This document shows, piece by piece, positions 11,581 to 23,469 of a stretch of DNA of 64,000 bases (positions are counted from its first letter, which is position 1; every line of letters starts with the position of its first letter). The stretch comes from Otatea glauca. Lineage: Eukaryota > Streptophyta > Magnoliopsida > Poales > Poaceae. A program made the position numbers and the translations under genes. The stretch is taken from the NCBI GenBank assembly GCA_036346275.1, contig JAYEVK010000301.1:186001-250000 (forward strand), written 5' to 3'. The notes beneath the pieces are model-generated. The model had not been told where the DNA came from. It saw only the letters and a program-made list of their open reading frames with translations, and made no database searches.

Positions 11581-14540
11581 CCTAGTCCATGCTCCTATGA
11601 TGAACTAATCACCTTTGGAGTTGCTTCGTCAGGTAGAGTTATCGCTAAAGGTACCGTTTGCATTAATGATAATTTCATTCTTAAGGACATTGTCTTAGTA
11701 AGTAACATGCAATACAATTTGCTTTGTGTTTCTCAGCTTATTGATAACAATTTTGAGGTATACTTCAAGTGTAATGCATGTAGAATTCTCAATTCTTGTG
11801 GAGGGTTGGTCTGCAGGATTTTTAGATTTAGGAGAGTCTTCCATGCTGATTTTTCTGGAGATTCTCTTTGTTGTTTAATTGCTTCTGAGTCCTGTGATAT
11901 CTCCTTCTGGTATAGGAGACTTGGTCAGATTGGTTTTGATCATTTGACCCGAGTTAGCAGCCATGATCTTATTCGTTGTTATCCCAAACTCAAGATGGTC
12001 AAAGATTTGGTTTATTCTCCTTACCATCATGGCAAGATGGTTGTTGTTTTTCATCCTCCAATCACTGTTGTGATAACTGATGCACCAGGACAGCTTCTAT
12101 GTTTGGACACTGTTGATCCAGCTAGAGTGCAGTCAACGGGTGAAAAGTGGTATATTCTTGTCATTGTTGATGATTTTTTGAGATATTCTTGGGTATTTTT
12201 CATGGCCTCGAAGGATGAATCTTTTACCCAATTAAGGGTTTTGGTCCGTAGGTTGTCTCTTGAGCTCCTAGGTGCCTTATGAGCTATACGTAGTGACAAT
12301 GGCACAGCCTTGAAGAACTTCTACTTTGAGAGTTTCTGTGAGGAGTCTGGTTGTGAGCATCAGTTTTACTCTCCATACGTTCCACAGCAAAATGGCGTAG
12401 TGGAAAAAAATAGTACCTTGATCGAGATGGCTAGGACGATGCTAGATGAGTACAATACTCTTAAAAAGTTTTGGACTGAGGCTATATCTACTGATTGTCA
12501 TGTGTCTAATCGAGTATTCTTGAGAGCACATTTGCATCGCACTTCTTATGAGTTGAGATATGGGAGAAAGCTCAGTGTTTTTCATTTTTGTTTGTTTGGT
12601 TGCAAGTGTTTCATTTTGAAGTTTGTGAACCTAGATAATTTCGAGTCACGTCCTTCCGAAGATATCTTTCTAGGTTACTTGACTTCTTCTCGTAGTTACA
12701 GGGTTTAGAGTTATGAGGTAAGTAGGATTATAAAGACCTATAAGGTGACCTTTGATGAGGCTAGTCCAGACACTAGACTAGATATTTCAGGCTCTTCTCC
12801 TCTCTCTGAGACTATCTTTGCAAAAGATGAGGATGATGGAGATAGCGATACTCTACCTATAAGGTGCCTCCTGTTTCTATTTTTGCACCTCAGGGAGGCC
12901 AGCCCTTACCTTTAGACTCTTTTGTAGCTAGTTGCTCTGTTCCTACTTCTTCCTTACATGAGGTAGAGACAACTTCTGATTCTGGACCTCTCCGCCATAT
13001 TCAGTTGGCTCATCCACTTGATCAGATGATTGGTGCTTTATTTGAGCGTGTCACACGCTCAAAGACAGGTCTTTCTCATTTTTGTCTCCATTATGTCTTC
13101 ATTGTTTCCTTTGAGCCGAATGATATTTGTCATGCATTATCCGATGAGTCCTAAATCAATGCAATGCATGAGGAACTAGAGAACTTTGAGAGGAATAATG
13201 TCTGGCAACTTGTTGCACCCCCATCTGGTCATAATATCATTGGGACCAAGTGGGTGTTCAAGAACAAGCAAAGTGATTATGTGGTTGTAATTAGGAACAA
13301 GGTTAGGCTAGTTGCTCAGGGCTTCAGTCAAGTTGAGGGTCTTGATTTTGAGGAGAACTTTGCCCCTGTGGTTAGATTAGAGGCTATTAGGATCATGCTT
13401 GTATTTTCGACATCCAAGGGCTTCAAACTATATCAGATAGATGTCAAGAGTTTATTTCTCAATAGGTATCTTGAGGAAGAGGTTTATATGAGGCAACCTC
13501 CAAAATTTAAGAAACCTAAATACCCAAATCATGTCTATAAGCTTTTCAAGGCTTTGAGTAGACTTAAGCAAGCCCTAGAGCTTGGGTTGAGAGGCTTAAG
13601 TCTTACTTTCTTAGTCATGATTTTGAGATGGGTAAGGTAGATAAGACTTTGTTCATCAGACACGTAGACTCGAATTTTCTCCTTGTCCAGATCTATGTGG
13701 ATAATATTATCTTTGGTGGCTCCTCGCATGCTCTTGTTTCTCAATTTTTAGATATGACGAGTAAAGAGTTTGAGATGAGCATGATGGGCGAGTTGAGCTA
13801 CTTCCTTGGCTTCCAGATCAAGCAGACTCGGGAGAGTATTTTCTTTCATCAAGGCAATTACACTCGAGACCTCCTGAAACGCTTTAACATGTCTAAAGGA
13901 AAGTCGGTGATGACTCCTATAGTCACCACGACCATTCTTGAGCCTGATGAGAATGGTGAGCCAGTTAATCAGGAGTTCAAAAGTATGATTGGTACCCTCT
14001 TGTACCTCACTGCTTCGAGACTGGATATACATTTATTATATATTTGTGTGCTCGATTTTAGGCCTCTCCTCGTGTTTTTTCGATGATGATTTTGCTGGTT
14101 GTAGGATAGATAGGAAGAGCACTTCTGGTACTTGCTAATTTATTGGCACTTCTCTTATTTCTTCATCTAGAAAGCAGTCTGGAGTTGCACAGTCTACCGC
14201 TGAGGCCGAGTACATTGCAGCAGCTAGTTGCTGTAGTCAGGTGCTTTGGATGAGATCGACCTTGCGAAATTTTGGGTTAGACATAGATAGTGTTCCACTC
14301 TTTTGTGACAACACTTCTGCCATTCACATTGCCAAGAACCCAATGCAATATTCTAGGATCAAGCATATAGATATCCGATACCACTTTCTTAGAGACCATG
14401 TGGAGAAGGGTGACATAGTACTCACGTTTGTGGAGAGTGATAACTATATAGCTGATATTTTCACCAAGCCTTTGGATAGCTCTATGTTTGTGGCCTTAAG
14501 GGGAGAGCTTGGAGTTATGAGTCCATACGGTATATCTTGA
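11580..14540 (+). pseudogene. copia pol: integrase, reverse transcriptase, RNase H (decayed)
   Basis: 11590-12280 holds the GAG-pre-integrase region (WYRRLGQIGFDHLTR, HHGK) and integrase core start (LDTVDPARVQSTG, ILVIVDDF). 12290-12708 continues with RSDNGTALKNF and VPQQNGVVE, the remaining catalytic D and E context. RT runs from 13164 (IGTKWVF, RLVAQGFSQVEG, QIDVKSLF) into 13628-14086, where the catalytic YVDD is YVDN. RNase H (STAEAEYIAAASCC, FCDNTSAIHIAKN, KHIDIRYHF, IADIFTKPL) ends at 14540. Multiple frameshifts and stops, plus the altered YVDD, make it inactive. These domains would reverse-transcribe and integrate the element. Confidence 0.85.
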
Positions 14541-14980
14541 GGGGAGCTGGTTTTGTATATTATATATTATATATTTTCTTCCCGTGTTTCCTTTTCTTTT
14601 GCATTTTTTGGGTGCATTTGGGGTTAATGCTAGAATACTGAGTTCATTTCACTTAGACTTTAGGCATGCTTTGCATGGATCTCTCATCTTATACTTTCTA
14701 TAGGTTGCTATAATGTTTAATGAGCTATTTTCTCATCTCTCTAGGTTGAGTTCTCTAACAGTCTTATAGGTATAGCAGGTGTTGGACCATTTGAGTAGAT
14801 AGGGTCAGTGTGCATGTAATATCTTAGAAAAAGGGCCACTTCATGGGCTGGGCTGCTGGCCAAGCAGTCCTCGTTGTGTATGCCGCACCGCTCGACCCGG
14901 CTAGACGCCTATTTTAGGGCAAGGGGAGGAGGCCCTAACCTCCCCCTCCCCCACCCGTGTGCAGCTTGCGCCTCCCGTGC
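14541..14980 (+). other. Sequence downstream of copia pol, no 3' LTR recognised
   Basis: A purine tract (TTGAGGGGAG, about 14538-14547) just after the RNase H stop could be the polypurine tract. The following sequence is AT-rich then GC-rich and does not match the 5' LTR region by eye, so the 3' LTR appears lost, truncated or too diverged. Confidence 0.4.
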
Positions 14981-16514
14981 GTAGCCGTCAAGGATGCAAA
15001 TTTCGTTTTCGGATAAAATATCGCCCGGGATCGGAATCCAAAATTTCGCCAAAATTCGGGTATTTCGGACAAATCTCATTCGAAATTCAAAAACAAAAAT
15101 TCAAATCCGGTTCATTTTCTACCGAGAAAAATGAAATTTCGCCGAAAAATCCCGAAATTTTGGTATAATTGCACTAGCTGAAAAGTGGGTCAAACAATGA
15201 CGAAAAATTTTGATTTCTTTTGAGGTTCCTGACATATCAATTATGTTCCCATAAAATTTTCAGATGATTATCACATTTAAGAAAGTTTTAAAAATTCAAA
15301 CATTGCTACTGTCCTGATAAAACACTGACCAGGAAGTTTGATCCGAATGAAAAATGGTACAAACCACATTAGGAAATTTTGAAATTTTTTGTGCATGGTT
15401 ATGATGCATCATTAATGTTCTCATAAAATGTTTAGATGATGATTAAGCTTTATGAAGTTTTAAAAATTCAGACAGTGCTACTGTCCTATTAAAAGGCTTA
15501 CCGGCAAACTTGAACAAAATGAAAAATGGTTCAAACCACGTTAGAAAATTTTGAAAATTTTTGTGAATGGTCCTGATATAACATTAATGTTTATAGAAAA
15601 ATTGTAGATGATGATCATTCTTAAATAAGTTTTAAACACTCTGATAGTGCTACGTCTTGATAAAAACCTCATGATCAATATATAGATTGGCTTTAGCAAT
15701 CAAAAAATGTTTAAAATTTTTGAAAATTTTACAGAAGGGTAATAAGGAAATGCTTAAGATCTCATAAAAAGTTTGAATCACTATAATACTTAGGTGAATT
15801 TATAAAATTCTTACAAGGCACAGTGCCATTTATGTCTTTCTCTTTTTGAGTTTTGAAATATAATATAACAAATGAAGTTCAATGCTTACATAGATTTGAT
15901 TGACCAAACAAAAAAAGTTGAATTTTATTGAAAATTTTATAGAATGGTACTGAGGCAATTATTACTCTCTCATAAACATTTTAATCATGATCACACTCGA
16001 GAAAATTTATAAAATTCTGATAAGGTTACTGTCCTAATTATGTTCATTCTGTTTTTGATTTTTGAAAGATAGCAAATGAAGTTAAATTATTTTGAAAATT
16101 TTTATATGATCCTACACTAGTAAAGATAGTGACATAAATGTTTCAGATCATTACCAAGCTTGTACAATTTTATAAAAATCTGACAATGTTTCTACCAAAA
16201 TTTTAAAATGTCTCAAAAATTCGGTTTTTCAACAAATTTTTATAGAAGATGACTTTCTTAAGGGTTATTGGACCAAATCCGGCTCTAAATGTTTGAAAAC
16301 CCGACCAAAAATCAAAAAAATTCGGGGAAATTTCGCAGAGAAAAAAGAAATTTTGGGTTACTATAGCAATTTGAAGTTTTTTTTATCTGGCCTGTAGTTT
16401 GGATTTCGTGGTGGCCCGAAATCCAAAATTTTAGTTTGAATTTCGTGATGATCCGAAATCCGAAATTTCGACAAAAAAAATCACCGAATTTCAGCGATTT
16501 GTATCGCTGGTAAC
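14981..16514. mobile_element. Non-autonomous TIR element with long inverted ends and internal tandem repeat
   Basis: The left end (GTAGCCGTCAAGGATGCAAAT, rich in AAATTTCG/ATTCGG) is an imperfect inverted copy of the right end (read inward GTTACCAGCGATACAAATCG...). The arms extend about 180 bp on the left and up to 300 bp on the right and consist of degenerate AAATTTCGG/CCGAAATTT words. Between them lie about six diverged ~175-bp direct repeats. No transposase frame is present. No convincing target duplication was found, so the superfamily is undecided. Confidence 0.5.
15190..16210 (+). repeat. About six tandem copies of a ~175-bp AT-rich repeat
   Basis: The marker string TGATGATTATCA/TGATGATTAAGC/TGATGATCATTC followed by AAGTTTTAAA...GTGCTACTGTCC recurs near 15264, 15434 and 15608, with more diverged copies near 15774, 15974 and 16150. 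Each unit also contains GAAAATTTTTGTGNATGG. The copies lie between the inverted arms of the surrounding element. Confidence 0.6.
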
Positions 16515-17800
16515 AGTAAAGAAATGAAATCCCGAGGCGATGGTGCGCACGGCGAAAAAGAAAAGAAGAGCTGTTCCTGGCGACGCAGAGAAATAGGCGA
16601 GGTAGCTTCAAGGCGTGAGGAAAATCTGTGTCAGATTGGACGCTGGGAGAGGCTTTGCTGCCCGCGGTAGGTGCAGCAGAAGAGGGAGTCGCTGCACTGC
16701 AGGGACTTATCACGTGGAGCTGCATTAAAAAGAAAAGGTAGCATGAGGCGGTAGCAATGCAGCCACGCAAGAAGTCAAGTCACAGTGCACAGCATGCGAC
16801 ACAGCAAGTAAACGGGAAGAAGAAGAGTGAGAAAAGAAGGAAAAAGAGAAGGAAAAATTTGAGATTATTTGAGAGTCGTGCTTTTATGTAAAGTATCCTT
16901 GTGCGTATTTTTTGAGGAAAATCAGACGTAGCGAGGATCTTAGAGGACCTGGTGTGGGAGTTTTGGGACACGTGAAGGAGCGAGCAACGTACGAGAACCG
17001 AGGGAGAATCGTCGACATCGCTGTTCCAACGAATTTTCGAAGCACAGGTAAAAACCGTAGATTTGTCTTGTTTGTGTTGGTGCTGTGATAGGGTGAGGCT
17101 ATGATGGTTTCATTGGTAGATGTGGCTTGTAGTGGTCACGGGATTATTTTTGGGTAAGTCTGGTATTCAGTCAAAAGTGGGTGCAATCTTCAAGTCGAAT
17201 TTCGATGTATCTATGGTCAGTTGTAGAGGGTTTCATAGTTGTAAAAAATGTAGATATTTGTCTAAAGTTTCATTAGAGTTCAAGAACGTAAAATTTTGTT
17301 GAGCGATTGAAAAGTTATGACCTGTTGAAGCGTGCTATTCAGAACCGATCACTACTGGAAGCAGTTGTGGTAATCTGCAGATTAGAGCTATGTAGTGGCC
17401 GAATTAAATTATTCTAACAATTAGAGAAAATTAGATAATTTTTTGTAGATTTAATTAATATTATGGTTTTCTATTTTTGGAGATGTTTAAAAATAGTTAC
17501 GAAATTGTGAAATCTGCTGTCTAGTGTGACGACAGATCGATTTTCGGGGCTGAAATCGAGGGGTTAGATGAATTAATTAAAAAAGATGGATAGCTAGAAA
17601 ATTATGGGTAATCCTCTGTAGTTTTCAAAAAGTATATGATTTTCTATTTTTGGGCTATTAAGCTAGGACTTATGGTCTTCCGACCACTGGGACGGCAAAA
17701 GGGTGAGCTATTCGGCGAGTAAGAAGGTTAAAGATGGGGTTGTGCGTAGTTGTGATATCGTTATGTGAAGAGGACATAACTACTATGGATACGTCCACAC
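16515..17800. other. No gene recognised
   Basis: Mixed-composition sequence with short open frames on both strands. A GTAAAAACCG string at 17049 after CACAG looks like a splice donor, but no coding exon could be supported. It may be the left part of the following gypsy-like LTR, whose start I could not define. Confidence 0.35.
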
Positions 17801-18546
17801 CTCATTGGACCAACTCCAACACGTCATCCATGGGCCAAAAAGATGGAGATATCAAATCCATCACGTTCTGGAATCCAATTCGGCCTTCGGATACTAGTAT
17901 GAAGTAAAATGAGCATAACTTTTGCATACAGAGTCCAATTAGAGAGTTCTTGTACTTGATTGAAAGCTTACAACAAGACCTTTTAAATGGATCTGGTCCC
18001 ATTCCTAGATTCCTTGTGGATCAGACAGAATTGTTGAAACAATATGCTATATCACTGTTTTGGGCTGTTTTAGGCCTTGTAAGCGTGAGGGGGTCCAAGC
18101 CCAAGTTGTGTGCGACCCCCCTGGCTGTACACAACCCTAGGATGACCCTCTCACGTCCCTCCCTCTCATATAATTAGTAGCCACCGCCATAGAAACTTGG
18201 GTTTTGTTTAGTTGTAGTTTTCCTTGGTGAAACTATTTGGTATTCTCTTATTCGGCGAGATCAAAAGCAATACCATGCTTCGGAACCCCACATAAATACT
18301 TCAATTATATTTGCAATTTTAGATTGCTTTTGCTTTGTTCTTGCTTGTTCTTCGATTGCTTGCAGGAATTGATCTTCGTGATCAGGTCAACCGGGTTTTG
18401 GCACGGTTGATAACAACTTGGAGTTTGGTTCAGCGATTGCTTGGCATCGGTCGTGTTTCGGTCGTAACCTGGATCGTGAGGGTCATCTCCACTAATCGAT
18501 AGCTATCCATCTCACCGAAAGATCGGGCCTCCGTTAAGCCTCATCA
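17800..18546 (+). repeat. LTR of gypsy-like element (left edge undefined)
   Basis: Promoter-like and leader sequence (CTCATATAATTAGTAG about 18165) ending CCTCATCA at 18546, immediately before a PBS (GGTGGTATTAGAGC). The right edge is well supported; the left edge is not, and the LTR may begin several hundred bases earlier. A matching 3' LTR was not seen before the CACTA element at 22178. Confidence 0.55.
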
Positions 18547-18548
18547 GG

Positions 18549-18560
18549 TGGTATTAGAGC
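18549..18560 (+). other. Primer-binding site of gypsy-like element
   Basis: TGGTATTAGAGC, one base from the tRNA-Met type PBS TGGTATCAGAGC, two bases after the LTR end. Confidence 0.75.
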
Positions 18561-20203
18561 TTTCGTTGATCGGTGAGAAATTTCAGTACCTTAGATTAGT
18601 TTTCGTTCTCTATCCCAAATTGAAAATTACTCGACAAAAATTTAACCTTTCGATTCAATCTGGTGTTTTAGTGAGTTTTTTTAGGTTTTGATCCATTAGA
18701 GTCCTTGTGTTAGTTGCTGATCGTTTTTCCTTCGCGTAGCTCTTATTTCAATCTGTCCTGTCCATTGTTTTGTTCATAACTTTCTCATACGAGCTCGGAT
18801 TCTTGTGTTCTTGCACTTTCCTGAAACCTTGGGATGAGCTCTCCAAAAACCTAGTTGGGCACGGATTCTAATTCCATACCTAAGTTAGATTAATCTGGAC
18901 GTCAAATTGGTGAAGCAAGTTGTACTTCCAATCCAGATCGGTTCGGTATTTTGATCATAATTCTCACATCCGAACTTCAATTGAGATGTTTTTATACTTT
19001 CCTGAATCCTTGAAGAGTCCTCTATAAAAACGTTTTTGGGTGTCCTTTGTGATTCGGACTCTTTCAAACCGAATTTAAGTCGGATTCGGAATCGGTCTCG
19101 CAGACTGAAATTGGGGCTATTCTGTGGTGTTCAGTTTTTGAGTTATAACTTTCACACCTGAGCTCCAAATTGCATGTTCTTGTACTCTTTTGAAAGCTGA
19201 GGACATAAGCTTCAATTCCTACCATAGTGAACCATCCAAATTTGGTTGTTTTCAAGCTTTAATCTAGGCGACAATTCTGCTGCCCTAGAAACATTGAATT
19301 TGGGTATCTTGCTTTAATTCGTGTTCTAACTTTGGTCCTTTGAGTTGGTTGAATCCAGTAGCATCCACAATCCTTAAAACCCCAAAAATATCTGTACACA
19401 TACCTTTGGGAACCAATTCATCCTTTGCGAATACTTTGATCCCAGTTGAGACTAGCTATTGGATATTGTTTAGGGCTGCTCTACTTGATACATTGCATAA
19501 TCTTGATTTATCATGTCATAATATCTTGCGACATCAAGTTAGGGATTCCAAAACTTTGTTCATACTAGTGTTGGCCGAGAGTCACTCAAAAAAAAGAAAA
19601 GAGAAAGAAAGAGCAAAAAAAAAGAAGAAAAGAAAATAGAATAGTGGCCGGCAACACTACATTGAGCAAAACCCTAATTTGTGTTCATTATTTTCACATT
19701 GTGCAACTCTATTAATTAGTGAGCAATCTTGTGCCCTTTTACCTTTTCTGAAGCAATTAGCTAGCATCTCTCTATAACTTATGCAACACGAGCTTTGGTG
19801 CTGAAATTTTTCTTATTTAGCTCATTCCATTGGTTGCATTAAGTTACATCATCTTTGTGCGTGAGTTGCCTTGAAATTCGCTTATATCTTTGAGATCGGC
19901 AACTAGGGCTTGTGAATTCTAGTTTGGATCATTACTTATCATTACAATAACTAGAATTATCAGATTGCATAGGAAATAAATATTGCCTGTCCAAGCTCCA
20001 CCTTCTACTAGCTAAATAGGTACCGTTCTCCTTGCAATCGCTTTGCCAAGCTTGAATATGGTTATCACGAACCACCCGCCGGTCACCACCTGTTAGCATG
20101 GTAAGAACTTGGTAAAAGTTTGAAAGTAAGAGACTTTGAATTACCAGCACCTAGTAGTTGATAGGAACATATACTTGTGGTTTGTTTCTTGTCTTCACTA
20201 ACA
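18561..20203 (+). other. Untranslated leader of gypsy-like element
   Basis: About 1.6 kb between PBS and gag ATG with no long open frame in sense. A purine-rich AAAAGAAAAG tract lies at 19590-19640. Long leaders are usual in grass gypsy elements. Nothing else is recognised. Confidence 0.45.
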
Positions 20204-21194
20204 ATGGCAGGTTCTCAACGTCGTAGTGCTTGGGCCAACAACATCCTAGGAGAAGAGGTAGTTCACATTCCGAGATACGAAGAACGTACGAGCAAAGCTT
20301 CACCATCACCGGAGGTACGACGGCATAGCACGCGTACCAAAAGTAAGTTCACTGTACCTAATTTTAGTGGTAAATATGATCATGAAGGGTATCTTACTTG
20401 GGAATTAGCTGTCGTACAATCATTTGATAAATATGGAATTCCTGAGCATGATAAGGTTAGGGTTGTTACTAGTGGATTTACTGATCATGCTACTCTTTGG
20501 TGGAATGATTATATGCATAAAAATCAGGACATCGGACATCCCTAGCATATGGATTAAATTGAAGAAAATTATGAGAGCTAGATTTGTTCCTCCATATGTT
20601 GCTCACCAATTACGGAAGGAATTACAACATCTAAAATAAGGTAGTAAAACTGTGGATGAGTACTTCCAGGAATTTCAGCGTAGATATTTGAGTTGTAGGT
20701 TAGAAGAGATCGAAAAGACTCAGATGAACAACTTTTATTATGGGCTAGATTTTGATATTCAGATGATGATATCTTGTAAAGAATTCAATTCTATGTCATG
20801 CTTGCTTAATCTTTCACGTAAAGCCGAAAGAAAAATAAAGAGAAGACAATCAACCATAGTTCAGGTTCCTACAGAGTTAAATGCTACTCCTGTTGCATGC
20901 ACTACACCAAACCCTAATGAGAGCATACACCCCGAACATGTGAAAGAAATGCCAGAAAATTCGAGTGAAGTAGAGGATAGTACATGTGAGGATGATTCTA
21001 CTAACGCAATCCAATCTACTTCTGTTGCTTCTGTTGTTGCTATTCCATTTGATATGCAGGTTACTTTTGAAGATGCGGAGCTAAAAGCTGAAATACCTGC
21101 GTTGTTAAGTGAAAATTTTGATGTACCTACTACTTCTGAGGAGGATGCTAATGACTATGGTATAGATATGATTTTACAGCAAGAAATGGAGTAA
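20204..21194 (+). pseudogene. gypsy gag (retrotransposon gag domain), two internal breaks
   Basis: It opens at ATG 20204 (MAGSQRRSAW). The region 20340-20640 matches the plant retrotransposon gag domain: VPNFSGKYDHEGYLTWE, DHATLWWND, then (after a frame change near 20545) IWIKLKKIMRARFVPPYV and LRKELQHL, with a stop at 20637. It continues after 20650 as VDEYFQEFQRRYLSC and a basic RKAERKIKRR end. A 100-residue acidic tail follows to 21194. No zinc knuckle, protease, RT or integrase follows, so the element is non-autonomous and would rely on another element's pol. Confidence 0.75.
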
Positions 21195-21914
21195 ATTTGT
21201 GAGTATGTTCCTACTGTACTTAATTCTAGTGAGTTACCATCTTGTGCCACTATTGTAGAACCATGTGATGAATTGCATGCTTATAATTTTGATCATGTGG
21301 TGCTGATTCCACATAAGGAAGTGATAGCTATAATATCCTCTGCCACTGTTTTGTATTATATCATGTTGAATGAGCTTGTTAACTTGAATTGTGCTATGGA
21401 TAAGATTTCTGAAATTTCATCTCTTAAGTCTTTATCTAGCACCTATGCTTACTATTTTAAACTCAATTTATTTGGAGATTATGGCATAGATGGCAAGTTT
21501 CTTGTTTACAGAATATGCATTACTTGTGATAGACTTGCTGAATTAAAGCTTGCTATTTTGGGCAATCCTAGTTGTATGCAACAGCTTGTTTCATGTAAGG
21601 CACCATCAAAATTTCCTGATATGTGTGATACCCATATCTTGCTACCTCATTGTTCGAATTTTAGTACATTGACATGTATTACAAATCAGCATGTCATAGT
21701 TGATGAGTGGAAGCCCAGTAAAATTGTGTCACCGTTGTTGGAATTGTTTGATATTGCTTGTTTACAATCTGGTCATATGAATGAGCTATGCTTGTTACCA
21801 AAACTTGCAGTTTTGTCTATCAATATTATTGAACAAGGCTTACAAATGTTATTCACGATGCTTACAAATGTTATTAATGTGTTTTGTAATATATGTGTTT
21901 GTGGTACTGTATGA
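21195..21914 (+). CDS. Extra ORF of non-autonomous gypsy-like element, function unknown
   Basis: An open frame after the gag stop, with a possible ATG at 21273 giving 213 residues. The product is Cys- and Leu-rich (for example CITCDRLAELKLAIL and LLPHCSNFSTLTCIT) with no motif I recognise. It lies in the place where pol would be in an autonomous element. It continues the gag frame (21194 is followed in phase), so it could be a readthrough extension of gag rather than a separate gene. A weak second frame, 21918-22115, follows. Confidence 0.4.
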   Translation: MCEYVPTVLNSSELPSCATIVEPCDELHAYNFDHVVLIPHKEVIAIISSATVLYYIMLNELVNLNCAMDKISEISSLKSLSSTYAYYFKLNLFGDYGIDGKFLVYRICITCDRLAELKLAILGNPSCMQQLVSCKAPSKFPDMCDTHILLPHCSNFSTLTCITNQHVIVDEWKPSKIVSPLLELFDIACLQSGHMNELCLLPKLAVLSINIIEQGLQMLFTMLTNVINVFCNICVCGTV

Positions 21915-22195
21915 ATTTTGACGTATTATTATGTGGAAAAGCTACTCATGTTCATATTTATGACTATTTCAGCTTCTGTCTTGCTGGGACGTTCGACGTT
22001 TTTTTGGGAACTGAAGATTCGACTGAGCTACTGGCTGCTAGATGATTGTTACCACTGCTGCAACTATTTGAAGTTAGATGGGGACGCCACTGATTCAGAT
22101 CTTGTTTTATTGTAAAAACTACCTTGTGCATGTCTTGAACTCTAACTAGAGGTGGATGATGCGAGCTAGCAGGGTGCCACTACTGCATGAATATA

Positions 22196-22490
22196 CATTA
22201 CAATCGGTTCTTTTTTATCATCACAATCGGTTCTTGTGGCGACACAAAGTCATGAGACAGAGATGAGACAACGCTATTACAGTCGGTTCTTGCCCGATAG
22301 AGATGAGTGTGTCATCTCTATCGGTTCTTTACAAGAAGCGATAGAGATGACCCCATCATTTCTATCGGTTCTTATAAGGAACCGATAGAGATGAGTACGT
22401 CATCTCTATCGCTTTTTCTAAAGAACCGATAGAGATGACCCAATTATCTCTATCGTTTTCTTCTTAAAACCGATAGAGATGAGGGGGTTT
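22196..22490. repeat. CACTA-1 left subterminal palindromic repeats
   Basis: About eight units of CATCTCTATCGGTTCTT...AAGAACCGATAGAGATG in alternating orientation. Such subterminal repeats are transposase-binding sites in En/Spm elements. The unit wording (CTCTATCGGTTCTT) differs from the right-end wording (ACAATCGGTTCT). Confidence 0.75.
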
Positions 22491-22902
22491 GCTATTTTCC
22501 AATTCACCCTCCAATCAGTACATATTTCACACAGTATGCACATATCACATTCACACAGCAATAGCACACATTATGCACATATCACATTCACAGAACACAA
22601 ACATTTTATTACAACACATATCACATTCGTTCACAAAACAAAACTTAAACATGCTTCACAGTTAGTACACATGCAATCGCATTCACATATATAATATTGT
22701 TCACATATGGACTAGTAGGAGTTTTCAGGATCTCTAAACCTACCCATCTGCAAGATAACTTCCATCTAGTACCACTGGATTAAGTGGTCTCGTAACTTTT
22801 TGAGTGCAAAGCTGTCTAAGCTCTTCTAGGAGATATTGATATGCTGCAAAATAGAAACAATTACTCTAATTTAAGTTTTGAAATTTCTATGTGAAAGGCT
22901 AA

Positions 22903-23175
22903 TTGTATTATTATGCATGTACATATACTTTAAGGAAAAGGTCTGAGATGCCGACCACGATAATCATGTGCTTCATGACGTACAAACCGCAAAGTGGTCG
23001 TCGCCGCCATATTGATGACATCGTGAAGAAAGAAAAGAATGTGCCGAAATGGCATATTCATAAACATGTACCCTCGAACGGGAGATATAAATACCAAATT
23101 AAAACTTACCAAGAAGAACAAGGTGATTTTGAATTCTTGAATTATCTCTTGTATAATGATCTCATTAGTACTTAG
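22903..23175 (+). CDS. Short unknown ORF inside CACTA-1
   Basis: A 90-codon frame. The part from GRRRHIDDIV to QGDFEFLNYLLYN is hydrophilic, basic then acidic, and reads more like coding sequence than the surrounding repeats. I do not recognise it. Within a CACTA element it could be a TnpA-like remnant or a captured exon. There is no clear promoter and splicing is unknown. Confidence 0.3.
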   Translation: MYYYACTYTLRKRSEMPTTIIMCFMTYKPQSGRRRHIDDIVKKEKNVPKWHIHKHVPSNGRYKYQIKTYQEEQGDFEFLNYLLYNDLIST

Positions 23176-23469
23176 TTTATGTGAGGCCCTTTGCATGAGT
23201 GTGTTATTTTCATTCATCGATTACAAGAAGCTATAATTATGAACATACATAGAGTTGTTTACGAATTCAAGAGGCTAAAATTATGTATCTTCGTATTTAT
23301 AACTTCAAATTCTAGATGCTAAAATTATTTAGTTTAGAAGGAGTGCAACTATACTGGTTTCACCAAGTTTTGAGCCTATCTGATTTATTCCATGATTTTT
23401 GGAACTAGGGATTGCAGAGTTTCTTCATGTTACCTAAAAAGGGTTTTCATTCAATCTTTATTTAAAAGT

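Larger units (their letters stand above)
4330..14980 (+). mobile_element. SIRE-type Ty1/copia retrotransposon, decayed, hosts a Helitron
   Basis: On the plus strand in order: LTR with TATA and poly(A) signals, primer-binding site, gag with zinc knuckles, protease remnant, integrase, reverse transcriptase and RNase H. This PR-IN-RT-RH order is diagnostic of Ty1/copia. The LTR end (...ATTCACCCCTC...TCGGTCCTTCA) closely resembles the end of the second SIRE-type LTR at 39577 read on the minus strand, supporting the same lineage. Stops interrupt nearly every domain. No 3' LTR copy was recognised after the RNase H, so the right boundary is approximate; the left LTR start is also not defined. Confidence 0.75.

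Noticed and set aside
14541..14980. A 3' LTR for the first SIRE-type element
   Set aside because: By-eye comparison with 4330-5980 found no convincing repeated segment, so it is not reported.
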